64,000 nt of DNA. It comes from Sextonia rubra. Lineage: Eukaryota; Streptophyta; Magnoliopsida; Laurales; Lauraceae. Below the pieces are notes generated by a model. It did no database searches. It saw only the letters and a list, made by a program, of their open reading frames with translations, and was not told the origin of the DNA. Both the position numbers and the translations under genes were made by a program. Shown piece by piece: positions 11,310 through 23,384 of the stretch (position 1 is the stretch's first letter; each line of letters opens with the position of its first letter). The stretch lies in contig JASUAD010000009.1 in assembly GCA_037013555.1 (NCBI GenBank), positions 64,007,114-64,071,113 of the forward strand, read 5' to 3'.

Positions 11310-14300
11310 GTCAAAGAAAATAAAAAGGGTTGGGAAAAAAATTGGTTCTAAAATCAAAAGGTTAGAAAATAAAAGGGGTTAAAAAATAAAAAGGGTTTGA
11401 AAATAAAAATTATTAGAAAATCTAAAGGATTCAAAAATTAAAAAGGGTTACAAAATAAAAGGGTTAGAAATTAAAAAGGGTAGGAAAATAAAAATGGTTA
11501 GAAAATAGAAAGGGTCAAAAAATAAGAACAGTTAGAAAATGAAAAAGCCTTCAAAAATCAAAAGGGTTAGAAAACAAAAAGGGTTAAAAAGTAAAAAGGG
11601 TTTAGAAAATAAAAAAGGTTAAAGCAAATAAAAATAATTTAGAAAATAAAAAGGGTTCAAAAAATAAAAAAGGTCAAAAAATAAAAAGGTTAGAAAATAA
11701 AAAGGGTTAGAAAGTACAAAGGGTTTAGAAAATAGAAAGGTTAAAGCAAAGAAAAATAATTTAGAAAATAAAAAGGGTTCAAAAAATAAAAAAGGTCAAA
11801 AAATAAAAAGGTTAGAAAATAAAAAAATTAAAAATTAAAAATGGTTGGAAAGCAAAAAGTCTTAGAAAATAAAAAAGATTAGAGAGCAAAAAGGGTTAGA
11901 AATTAAAAGGGTTTAGAAAATAAAAAAAGGTTACCAAGTAGAATGGGTTAAAGATAAAAAAAAAAAGGAATAACGAATCAAAAAGGTTAGAGAATAAATA
12001 AAGTTAGAAATTAAAAAGGTTTAAAGAAAATAAAATGGGCTAGAAAGTAAAATACGTTAAAGGAAATAAAAAGGATTAGAAAATAAAAGTGTTAAGAAAA
12101 TAAAAAGGGTGAAAGAAAATAAAATGATTTAAAAAAATAAATTAGTTAAGAAATAAAAAGGGTCAAAGAATAAAAAAAAGGTTAACAAAATAAAAAGGTT
12201 AGAAAATAAAAAGGGTTTGAAAACAAAAGTTTTGAAAGTAAAAAAGGTTAGAAAATAAAAAGGGTTCAAAAAATAAAAAGGGTTAGAAAAAAAAGGTTTA
12301 GAAAATGAAAGGTTGAAATATCAAAAGGGTTCAGAAAGTAAAAGGGGTTAGAAAATAAAATGGGTTAGAAATTGGAAAGGGCTAGAAAATAAAAAAAAAA
12401 GGGGGTTAGAGATTGAAAAGGGTTCAAAAAATAAAAAGGGCTTAGTAAACAAAAAGGTTTATGAAATAAAAAGGGTTTAGAAAACAAAAAAGTGTTAGAA
12501 AATAAAAAGGGTTAGAAAATAAAATAGGTTAGAAAATGAAAAGGGTTAAGAAAATTTAAAAGGTTAGAAAATATAAAGGTTTAGAAAATAAAAAGGTTCA
12601 AAAATTAAAAGGGCTGAGAAAAGAAAAATGGTTAGAAAATAAAATGCGTTAGAAAATAAAAAGAGTTAGATTATTAAAAAATTCAGAAAATAAAAAGATT
12701 TGGAAACCAAAAATGTTTAGAAAATAAAAAAGCTTAGAAAATGAAATGGAGTTGAAAATAAAAAGGAATAGAAAATAAAATGGGTTTGAAAATAGAAAGG
12801 ATTAGAAAATAAAAAGGATTAGGTAATAAAAAAAAGGTTCAGAAGGTAAAAGGGGTTAGAAAATAACAAGGATTCAAGCAATAAAAAGGGTAAGAAAATA
12901 AAAGGGGTTAGAATATAAGAAGGGTTCAAAAAATAATGGGGGGATAGAAAATAAAAAGGGATTAGAAAACAAAAAGGGTTAGAAAATAAAAAGTGATAGA
13001 AATTAAAAAGGATCGGAAAATAAAAAGGGTTAGAAAATAAAAAGAGTTAGAAAATACAAAAATGTTTGAAAATCAAAAGAAAAGAAAAATCAAAAGGGTT
13101 AAAAAGCAAAAATTGCAAATAGAAAGGGTTACAAAGTAAAAAGGGTTAGAAAAAAAAAAGGGACTAAGAAATATAAAAGGATTCGAAAATGAAAAGGGTT
13201 AGAAAATAAAAAGGCTTTATAAAATAAAAAGGGGTTACAAAAGAAATGGGGTTCAAAAATAAAAAGGGTTAGAAAATATAAACGGTTCAAAAAATAAAAA
13301 AAGGTTAAATAAAAGGTTTTAAAAAATAAAAAGGGTTAGAAATTAAAAGGGATTGAAAAATAAAAAATGTTAGAAAGTTAAATGGGTAAGAAAATAAGAA
13401 GGATTAAAAAACTAAAAAATAGGTTCAAAAATCAAAAGGGCTAGAAATTCAAAAGTGTTAGAAAATGAAAATGATTTAGAAAATAAAAAAAGGTTAGAAA
13501 CTAAAAAGGGTTTAGAAAATAAAAGGGGTTAGGAAATACAAAGGGTTCAAAAAATAAAATGGTTAGAAAAAAAAGTTTAGAGATTAGAAATGGATGGAAA
13601 ATAAAATGGGTAAGAAAAAAAAGGGTTTTGAAAATAAAAATGGTTTAAAAAAATAAAAAGGTACTAAAAATAATAAGGGTTAGAAAATAAAAAGGGATAG
13701 AAACTAAAAAGGTTTAGAAAATAAAAAAGGTTGGAAAATAAAAAGTGTTAGAAAATAAAAAGGTAAAGAAAATAAGATTTGTTCAAAAAATAAGAAGAGT
13801 TAGAAATTAAGAAGGGTTCCAAGAATAAGAAGGAATAAAGAAAATAAAAAGGTTGGAGAGTAAAAAGGGTTTGAAAATAAATAGGGTTAGAAAATAAAAT
13901 TGATTAAAGAAAATAAAAAGGGTTAGAAGATGAAATACTTTAAAGAAAATAAAAAAGCTAGCAAATAATAAGTAAAAAAAGGTTAAAAAAAGGAATTAGA
14001 AAATAAAAAGGGTTAAAAAAATAAAAAGGAATAAAGAAAAAAATTGATTAAAGAAGATAAAAGGGATAAACGAAATGGGTTAGAAAATAAAAAGGGTTAC
14101 AAAATAAAAGTGGTTAAAGAAAATAAAGGGGGTTAGAAAATGAAATGGGTTAAAGAAAATAAATAGGCTAGAATATAAAAAAAAGGTTAGAAAATAAAAA
14201 AGAGGGTTACAAAATGAAAAGGGTTAGAAAATAAAAAGGGTTCAAAAAATAAAAAGGGCTAAAAAATAAGAGGGGTTTGACAATTAAAAAAAAGTTAGAA

Positions 14301-17300
14301 AATAAAGAGGGTTTGAAAATAAAAAGGTCTAGAAAATAAAAAGTGATAAAGAAAAAAGTGTTAAAGAAAATAAAAAGGGATAAAGAAAATAAAATGGGTT
14401 TGAAAATAAAAATGGTTCTTAAAAAAATGGACAAAAAATAAAAATGGTTCAGAAAATAAAAAGGGTTAGATAATAAAAAGGGTGAGAAAATAAAAATGTT
14501 AGAAAAAGAAAAGGCTCAAAAAATAAAAAGGTTTAGAAAATAAAAAGTGTTAGAAAATAAAGAGTGTCACAAAAAAAAAAGGGATAGAAAATAAAAAAGG
14601 TTAGAAAATACAGAGGGTTCAGAAAATAAAAAGGGTTAGAAAAAAAAATGTTCCACAAAATAAAAATGGTTAGAAAATAAACTATGTTAGGAAAAAAGGG
14701 TTAGAAAATGTAAAAAAATTATAAAATCAAAAAGTTAGAAACCAAAAATTGTTAGAAAATAAAAGGATTAGAAAATAAAAGGGCTTTGAAAATAGAAAGG
14801 GTGACAAAGTAAAAAGGGTTAGATAATAAAAACAGTTAGAAAATAAAGAAGGATAGAAAGTGAAAAGGGTAAGAAAATAAAAAAGGGTTACAAAGTAAAA
14901 GGGGTTTGAAATAAAAAGGATTAGAAAATAAAGAGGATTAGAACATAAAAAAGGTTCAAAAAATAAGATGCATTAGAAAATAAAAAGGGTTTAGAAAAAA
15001 AAAGATTAGAAATTAAAATTTAAAAAGGTTTAGAAAATAAAGTGGGTTATAAAATAAAAAGGGTCAGATTTTAAAATGGGTTAGAAATTTAAATGGTTGG
15101 AAAATAAAAAGGGTTAGAAAATGAAAAGGTTCGAAAAGTAAAAGGATTTGAAAATAAAAAGCATTTGAAAATAAGAGAGGATTGAAAATAAAATGGGTTA
15201 GAAAAGAAAGAGCTTTAGAAAATAAAAAGGGTTCAAAATATAAAAAGGGTTAAAAAAATAAAAAAGGGTGTAGAAACTAAAATGGGCTATAAAATAAAAA
15301 TGGTAAGAAATTAAAAGGGGTTAAAAATTAAAAAGAGTTGGAAAAATAAAAAGGGTTAGAAAATAAAAGGGTTCTAAAATGGTTAAAGAAACTAAAAAAG
15401 GTTTTGAAAATAAAATGGGTTAAAGAAAATAAAAATAAAAGAGTTAAAAAATAAAAAGGGTTAGAAAGTAAAAGGGTTTAGAAAATGAAAATAGATAAAG
15501 AAAATAAAAGGGATTAAAAAATAAAATCGGTTAGAAACTAAAAAAGGTTATAAAATAAAAGGGTTTGAAAATAAAAAAGGATAGAAAATAAAAAGGGTTC
15601 AGAACTTGAAAAGGGTTAGAAAATAAAAAAAAGGGTTGGAAAATAACAAAGGGTTAGAAAATGGAAAGGGTTCAGAGAATAAAATATATTTAGAAAATAA
15701 AAAGAGTTTAGAAAATAAAAAAAGGTTCAAAAAATAAAAGGGTGAGGAAATAAAAAGCTTAAGAAAATGAAAAAGGTTAGATAATTAAAAGAAGTTCAAA
15801 AAATAAAAAGAATTAGAAACCAAAAAGGATTAGAAAATGAAAAAAAGGTTAAAAAAGAAAAGGATTAGAAATTATAAAGGGTTAGGAAATGAAAGGAGTT
15901 TGAAAATAAAAAGGGTTATCAGGTAAAAAGGGTTACATAATGAAAAAGGTTAGAAAATGAAAAGGATTTGAAGATAAAAAGTGCTTAGAAAATAAAAGAG
16001 GTTCTATTGTAAAAAGGGTTAGAAAAGAAAGAGGGTTAGAAAATAAAAAGGGTTCATAAAATAAAATGGGTAAGAAAATAAAAAAGGCTAGAAAAGAAAG
16101 AGGGTTACAAAATAAAGAGGGTTAGAAAATAAAAAGGCTTTAGACAATAAAAAGGGTAAGAAAATAAAATAGGAAAGAAATAAAAAGGGCTAGAAATTAA
16201 AAAGCATTAAAAATTAAAAAGGGTTAGAGATTAAAAAGGTTAGAAAATAAAATGAGTAAGAAAAATAAAAGGGTTCCAAAACAAAAAAGGTTAAAGAAAA
16301 TAAAAAAAAGGTTAGAAATAAGAAAGGTTAATGAAAATAAGAAGGCTAGAAAATAAATAGGGTTAGAATGTAAAACAATTTAGAAAATAGGTAGGGATCA
16401 AGAAAATAAAATGGGTTAAAGAAAATAAATGGGTTGCAAAATAAAAAAAGGTTAGAAAATAAAAAGGGTCAGAAAATAAAAAGGGTTTGAAAAAATGGTT
16501 AGAAAATAAAAAATTGTTGGAAAATAAAGATGTTATAAAATTAAAAGGGTTAGAAAATAAAAACATTTAGAATAAAAGGGTTGGGAAATGAAAGTGGTTA
16601 GAAAATAAAAAAGAGTTGGAATATAAAAGGGGTTTAGAAAATAAAAAGGGTTATAGATTAAAATGGGTTAATAAAATAAAAAGGTGATAAATAAAAAGGG
16701 TATAAATAGGGTTAGAAAATAAAAAAGGTTGGAAAAAAAGGGCTAGAAAATGATAAAAAGGGTTATATAAATAAAAAGAGTTAGAAAATAAAAGTGCTAC
16801 AAAATAAAAAAGAGCTTAGAAAATAAAAAGGGTTAAAAATAAATTTGGTTTAGAAAGTAAAAAGGATTAAAAAGTAAAAGGGGTTTGAAAATAGAAAGGG
16901 ATAGAAAACAAAAAGGGTTGAAAATAAAAGGGGTTTGAAAACAGAATGGGTTAGAAAATACAAAGCGTTACAAAATAAAGAGAGTTATAAAATGAAAAGG
17001 GTTAGAAAATAAAGAGAGTTAGAAAATGAAAATGGTAAGAAAATAAAAAGTGTTCAGAAAATAAAGAGGGTTTGAAAATAAAAAGGTTAGAAAATAAAGG
17101 GTGTTTGAAAATAAAATGGAATAGAAAATGCAATGGGTTAGAGGAAATAAAAAGGGTTCAAAAATAAAAATGGTTTGAAAATAGAAGGGTTTAGAAAATA
17201 AAATGAGTTAAAGAAAATATAAAGGGATAAAGAAAATTAAATGGGTTAAAGAAGATAAAATAGTTAAGAAAATAAAAAGGGTTAGAGACAAAAAAAATTA

Positions 17301-18940
17301 GAAAAATAAAAGGGTTAGAAAATTAAAAAGGTTTGAAATAAAAAAAGGTTAAAAAAAAGTTTTTGAAAATAAAAAATAAAATGGGAAAGAATTTAAAAAG
17401 TGTTGAAAAATAAAAAGGGTTACAAAGTAAAATTGTTCAAAAAATAAAAAGGGTTAGAGATGAAAATAGTTAGAAAATAAAAAGGATTTGAAAATAAAGA
17501 GGGTTCAAAAAATAAAAAGGGTTAAAAAATAAAGAGGGTTCAAAACATAAAAAGGGTTAGAAAATAAAAGGGATTTGAAAATAGAAAGAGTTAGAAAAGA
17601 AAGAGGGTTAGAGAATAAAAATGGTTCAAAAAATAAAATGAGTTAGAAAATACAAAGGTTTAGTTACTAGGAATGGTTAGAAATTTAAAAGGGTTGGAAA
17701 ATAAAAAGAGTCAGAAAATGAAGAGGGTTAGAAAATGAAAGGGGTTAAAAAATTAAAAGGGTTCAAAAAATGAAAGTGTTAGAAAATAAGAGGGGTTTGA
17801 AAATAAAAAGGGTTAGAAAAAAAAAAGAGGGTTCAGAAAATAAGAAAGGTTCATAAAATAAAAAGAGTTAGAAAATAAAAAGGGTTCAAATAATGAAATG
17901 GGTTGGAAAATAATATGAGGTAGAAATTAAAAAGAGTTGAAAAATAAAAAGGGTTAAAAAATAAAAGGGTTCTAAAATAAAAAGGCTAAAGAAAATAAAA
18001 AAGGGTTAGAAAATAAATTGTGTTAAAGAAAATAAAAAGAGTTAAAAAAATAAAAAGGTTTAAAAAGTAAAAGGGATTAGAAAATAAAAAAGGAATAAAG
18101 AAAATAAAAAGGGTTAGGAAATCAAAAGTGTTCGAAAATAAAAAGGGTTAGAAAATAAAAAGGTTAGAAACTAAAAATGTTAGAACATAAAAAAGGTTAG
18201 AAAATAAAAAGGGTTAAAATATAAAAAAGGTAAGAAAATAAAAAGGACTAGAAAATGATAAAAAGTGTTAAAAAATAAAAAGGGTTAGATAAATAAAAAA
18301 GAGTTAGAAAATAAAAATTATTAGAAAATAAAAAACTGTTAGAAAATAAAAAGGGTTGAAAACTAAATCCGGTTCAGAAAGGGTTAAAAAATAAAAAAAG
18401 GTTCAGAATATAAAACACATTAGAACATAAAAACTAAAAGGGTTAGCAAATAAAAAGGGTTTGAAAATAAAGAGGGTTAGATGTTGGAATATAAAAAGGG
18501 TTGGAAAATAACAAAAACAAAAAGGGTTAGAATATAGAAATGGTTAAAAAATAAAAAGGATTTGAAAATAAAAGGAGTTTAAAAATAGAAAGGGTTAGGA
18601 AGTAAAGAGGATTAGAAAATAAAGAGGGTTAGAAAATGAAAAGGGTTCAAAAAATTAAAAAAAGGTTAGAAAATAAAAGGCATTTGAAAAAAAAAAGATT
18701 AGAAAATAAAGAGCGTTAAGAAAATAAAGAGTTTAAGAGAATAAAGAGGGTTCAAAGAATAAAATAGGTTAGAAAATAAAAAGGGATAGAAAATAAAAGG
18801 AGTTCAAAAAATAAAAGGGGTTTTAGAAAATAAAATGGGTTAGAGAAAATAAAATGGGTTCAAAAAATAAAAAGAGCTAGAATATAAAAAAGGTTAAGAG
18901 AAAAAGGGTTCAGAAAATAAAAAGGGTTGAGAAAATAACA
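11310..18940. repeat. 7.6-kb tandem array of a ~17-bp GGGTTAGAAAATAAAAA unit
   Basis: Hundreds of imperfect units of 15-20 bases. The consensus is GGGTTAGAAAATAAAAA, with recurrent variants GGGTTTAGAAAATAAAAA, GGGTTTGAAAATAAAAA, GGGTTCAAAAAATAAAAA and GGGTTAAAGAAAATAAAA. The plus strand has very few C bases over the whole length, so strand composition is extremely skewed. Stop codons are built into the unit and it is clearly non-coding. The GGGTTTA core resembles the plant telomere repeat with an added A-rich spacer; that derivation is inference. Confidence 0.9.
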
Positions 18941-20036
18941 AGGGTTTGGGTTTAGAGTTTAGGATTTAAAGGTTTTGGGTATATGATTTAGAGTTTTGGG
19001 CTTTAGATTTAAGGATTTAGGTTTTAAGGTTTAGTCTTTAATGTTTTTAAGTTCAGTGTTTTAGGGTTTTTTAAGATTTTGCATTTTTATAATTTAGAGT
19101 TTAAGGTTTGAGGGTTTTACGATTTTAGAGTTTAGGGTTTTGGTTTTTTGGTTTTTGTTTTAAAGTTTTAAGTTTATGGTTTAAAGCTTTTGGGTTTAGG
19201 AGTCTACAAGTTTTGGGTTTAAGGGTTTATGGTTGAAGTTTTGAGTTCGGGGTTTACAATTCAGGGTTTATGGTTTGGAGATTGGAAATGGAGGATTGGG
19301 GTTTTGGATTTTTAGGGTGTGGAGATTGGAGTTTACTATTCTAGGTTTTGGGTTTTAGGGTTTTAAGTTTTGAGGTTTTGGGTTTTGGGATTGGGTTTTA
19401 GGGTTTGGAGGCGTTTAGGAGTTTAGGGATTGATGGTTGGGGGTTTTAGGTTTGGAGTTTTAGGGTTTAAGGTATAGTGTATATAGTTCAAGATTTTAAG
19501 GTTTTAGGGTATATTGTTTAAGAGTTTAAGGCATTAAGGGTTTGGGATTTTAAGGTTTTAGGGTATATTGTTTAAGAGTTCAAGGCATTAAGGGTTTGGG
19601 GTTTCGGGGTTTAGATGTTGGGGTTCATTTTGGGTTTAGTTTTGGAGCTTTGGGTTTTGAGATTTTGGGTTTTCAGTTTGGGGTTTTGGGATTTAGGGGT
19701 GTCGGATTTTCGAATTTTAGGGGTTAGGGTTACAGTCTAGAGTTTGGAGTTTTACGGTTCTGAGTTTTGAGTTTAACGATTTAGGATTTTCAGGTTTTAG
19801 AGGATAGGTTTTAGAGTTACCCATTTTAGGGTTTCAGGATTTTTCTTTTTTTTTAATTTAGGGTTTACAATTTTACAATAATAGGGTTTAGTGTTTAAGG
19901 TTGGGGTTAGGGTTTGGCACTTGATATTTTGAGGTTTTAGGTTAGGGGTTGTGGAGTTATGGAGCTTTAGGGTTTTTGATTTTAATGGCTAGGCTCTAGG
20001 ATTTTAGGGTTTTTGGTTTTTACAATAATAGAAAAC
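18941..20036. repeat. Degenerate G-rich telomere-like array
   Basis: About 1.1 kb of imperfect TTTAGGG, TTTTGGG and GGTTTAGG words on the plus strand. It is the inverted counterpart of the C-rich array at 6850-8860 and, like that one, adjoins a copy of the M module (M3). Confidence 0.85.
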
Positions 20037-21196
20037 CCAAAATTTTAAAAAATCCAAAAATTTTAAAAAACTAAACTTTTCTGCTACATTTATGTTGTAC
20101 TAGATACTTTAAGTTCTAAACATTGCTTTGAGTCCATAGCCATACTGGCTTTTTCATCATGCAATTATAGAAAAAGAAGGGAGGGTGTCCAAATTTTTGT
20201 ATTTTTTCCTTTTTTTTACATAAAAAAGTTAAACTAAGAAACCAAATTTTAACCAAAAAAAAGATCTTTAAGAATGAAACCTAAAAAAAAGCTTAGATTT
20301 TCCAAAATAAAAATAAACTAAGAAAGATAACTTTGTAAAAATTTATATTTTTAAAAACTAGCTTTATGAGTTTATAAATGAAACAAAAATATCAGGATTT
20401 CAATAAAAAATTTAGAATTTTCTTTATCTGATTTTGGGTAGGTCAAAACATTCCATGCATGCGCCTTCTAAATTAATATAGTGACAAATATAGTAATCAA
20501 TCCCATAATGCAATAAAAGAAAGAGGGAAAGTTAAAAAGTTTACTTCATATGGCGCTGCCCTAGCAACGTCATCAAGACCTTATTCGACAATCCAAGTGG
20601 AAGGTTGCAAAGTAGTAATAAGGCCCATCATGAACAGGGTTGATCAACAAGGTGAGATCAATTAACACAACTTGAACCTGTCCTAAAAGAAAATCTAAAA
20701 ATCCTATGCAAAACCTATACAAACCATAATTAAATAAACTAAAATTAAATTAATTACAGTTCTTTACACACCATAAAAATTATCTTAACTAAAAGTCCTA
20801 CACTACAAACCTAAACTAGAAATCAGAAAACTGCATCTACTATAAGAAACATTAGAAAACCAATTTAAATGAAAAAATTAGAGATAATAAATTAAAATTT
20901 TAGGAATAATAAAATAAATTTTGTAACCTAATTATGGGAATCCATTTTTCTAAATACGAAAAATAAGCATTTATATAGTTCAATCTCTCCATCCCAAAAA
21001 CAAATATCCAACTATCCAAAAACAAAAAACCCTACACTCTAATTTCATTTCTAGCCTTCACACCAAATCTAAATGACATAAACAAATAACTAAAAACTAG
21101 AGAGACATAAAGAATAAGAAAATAAGTACCTGGAGAGAAATAGATAAAATAAAACGTAAGAAGAGAGAAGCGTCATCATCGACGACGTCGGGCAAG
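20037..21196 (-). repeat. Module M3, inverted partial copy of the module
   Basis: Read on the minus strand, 21196-20037 follows M1 from about 5764 and M2 from about 10015 to their right ends: the GACGTC/CATCATC start, CTCTCTCCAGGTAC, the MGLITT frame (minus-strand ATG at 20628, preceded by another ATG), TTGACC and GCATGATGAAAAAGCC. The frame has an in-frame stop in the position where M2 has a Gln codon. The array-proximal junction (GGATTTTTTAAAATTTTGGG on minus) resembles the M1/C-rich junction near 6820-6860. Confidence 0.8.
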
Positions 21197-21272
21197 TATA
21201 AGGGGTGTGCTGGTACACATCTCTCAACAATGCAAAATAGAGTCAATCTGTACTGTTCAGCAAAAGGCTCAC

Positions 21273-22256
21273 CAATTTGGCAACTTCCTTTGGATGAATT
21301 CCAAGTCTTTGAATTGCATCCACATCAGTTACTTCTGGTGCATTTATAAATTCAATAGTCAACAGTTTTGAGGTACTCAAATTCTAATGAATCTTTGGGG
21401 CATATACATAGTCCACAAGATGAGAGGAGATAACTCTTAAAAGTTATCTAAACATTTCTCACTATTCCAAGCTTCAAACAAGAAATCTAATTCCTACCAC
21501 CCAAAATCATAACAGGTTAAGTTATAAAACTTTGGACTACTACTGTATGGAAAATGAACTCCACAAAGGAAAAAAAAACATACAGACATGTGAAAGAATA
21601 ACATGTTTAAAACAAAGAGTTTCTATTAAGTAATTCAGACTCCTAGGAAGATCTAGGACCCAATGGTGTACACACTAATATAACTTCTAATTCTAAGTTC
21701 AAATACAAACTCCACATCCTTTCAAACAAATATATAAAAAGAGAACACTCAAAACCATTGACATTTTTTCCCCACCCTTTAGGTATCATTCTTCAAGACC
21801 TTTGATACATCTATATTGCATTCAGTTCTCTAGTAATAAAGAGTAAAAGTATATGGGCTGATCAAAGAAGCATCCAAGATTTTATTTAATGAATGTATAC
21901 AATATGATTCAACCTAGCATAATTGGGACAATGCTTTGATGCAGATGCTTTGATGCAGATGATGATGGTGATACAATATAATTCATTGGCATCTGCTTTC
22001 ATTTCCCAACAAAATGGTTAGATAGGGGTCAGTTGTAATAATACTTTTTTGGATTTCCGCATAAATGTTTTTGTCAGTACAAAAAGCATAAAGGCCTTGG
22101 GCATCCAAAAATTTTTTATTCGTTTACTTGTACACAAAAAACCATTATTTTGAAAGGGAAAAAAACCATGGAATAATGAGATATTTAGCAAACTTGCCTT
22201 TGTTACACTTTCACACATTTCATCAACCAACCCTTTGCATTCAAATTGAAAGAAGA
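21273..22256 (-). pseudogene. ABC1/aarF-domain protein kinase (ABC1K, ATH9-like) pseudogene fragment
   Basis: ABC1K proteins are UbiB-type atypical kinases of plastids and mitochondria. Two exon blocks are readable on the minus strand. Block 22198-22256 gives IFFQFECKGLVDEM then ESVTK and ends at a GCAAGT donor. Block 21273-21493 begins after an AG with ELDFLFEAWNSEKCLDNF, continues through YVYAPKI and NLSTSKLLTIEF to IQRLGIHPKEVAKL, and ends at GTGAGCC. The phase joins them as in the family. Decay: a TAA after the DNF motif, a frameshift before the YVYAPKI part, and TAG at 21384-21386 where the family has Trp. The next exon, with the metal-binding and catalytic HCDPH region, should follow at lower coordinates, but the sequence there is module M3. 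Upstream exons were not found. Family assignment rests on remembered motifs and is strong. Confidence 0.8.
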
Positions 22257-22844
22257 TTAATTATCAAATGGAGATCAAAGAACATGTAAGGTGTGCACCT
22301 CCCTTGTGGGATCCACCTGAATTTAAAGTAGTATTTGCAAGGTTAGAGGGAATGAAAGGTCTAATAAGGTTGGGCAAAAACATAGCACAATTACATCATC
22401 TAAAACCTAGAGCCTCTAAGTGTAATGGTGTAAAATTAGAGTGATAATTTATGCAGTGGGGGTTGCAGGTTGGGAGTTTGTGGTTATGTTGGGTGGGAGA
22501 GAGAGGGAGTGGGGCAACCACAAGCGAGCCAAAAAGGAAGGTGTGCGCCAAGGGTGAAAAGGGAGTGCATTTGATCATGAATATGTGTCAAGTCTATATA
22601 TATATGATGGATGATAATGTTTACAAGATACAAGCACAAAAATGTTCAAAATACAAACTTGAGAACCATTTAATGGGCCAACTCAATTGGCATGCACATG
22701 CATAGGGCAACGGAAGATCATATTGTGGATTAGGGGTGAGCAGAAAATCAACCTGGTTGGATGATCTCAACCATCTATTGAAAGGCCCTAAAGTTTTAAT
22801 GGTTATAATGGTGATATATTAGAAAGGCCAAACATAGTCCTTGT
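22257..22844. other. Unassigned intergenic or intronic DNA
   Basis: No exon of the ABC1K family or any other convincing coding segment is seen. The stretch includes a G-rich part (22453-22520) whose short frames on both strands show no recognisable motif. Confidence 0.4.
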
Positions 22845-23238
22845 ACAACAAATTGAAGGGTTGCAAGTTCAAGTAACTTGTGAGGAAAGACATGTTGGAA
22901 TGTAGGGTTAAATGCTGTGCAATTGAAGAGCAAAACTCACAAAGGCAACAGTAAATACATAGAATAAGTTCACAATAACAGTGAAGTTAATGAACCCTTA
23001 ATAGAGAACTGACTTGTTTGAGGATAACATCACCAATCTCATACAACAAATTGAAGGTTTACAAGTTCAAGTAACTAATGAGGAAAGACATGTTAGAATG
23101 TAAGGTTAAATGCAACGCAATTGAAGAGCACAACTCACAAAAGGCAATGTAAAGTAGATAGAATGAGGTCACAATAATAGTGATGTTAATGATCCCTTAA
23201 TAAACAACTAACTAATTTGAGGATTACATAACCAATAG
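22845..23238. repeat. Tandem duplication, two copies of a ~198-bp unit
   Basis: The unit beginning ACAACAAATTGAAGG at 22845 recurs at 23043. Shared words include CAAGTTCAAGTAACT, GAGGAAAGACATGTT, CAATTGAAGAGCA and TTTGAGGAT. The copies differ by scattered substitutions and short indels, so the duplication is not recent. Confidence 0.85.
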
Positions 23239-23384
23239 AAAATAAACATTAGTTACATAAGTATATGATGTGGTCCTAATATTGGTTTTTCTTCATCCTC
23301 AATATAGTTGTCTTCTTATGAGTGAAAGGAGATGTTCAATGCTCAAAATACTAAGTTTCATTCTGTAGAAAAACTCATCTAAAT

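Noticed and set aside
14207..16566. Minus-strand Phe/Leu-rich frames resembling membrane segments
   Set aside because: Translations of the complement of the A-rich 17-bp array.
2310..20036. CRISPR-like array
   Set aside because: Repeats are short, contiguous and diverged with no unique spacers of constant size, and the window is eukaryotic.
2310..20036. End-to-end chromosome fusion site
   Set aside because: The telomere-like arrays point outward (CCCTAAA left, TTTAGGG right), the opposite of a fusion, and they are strongly degenerate.
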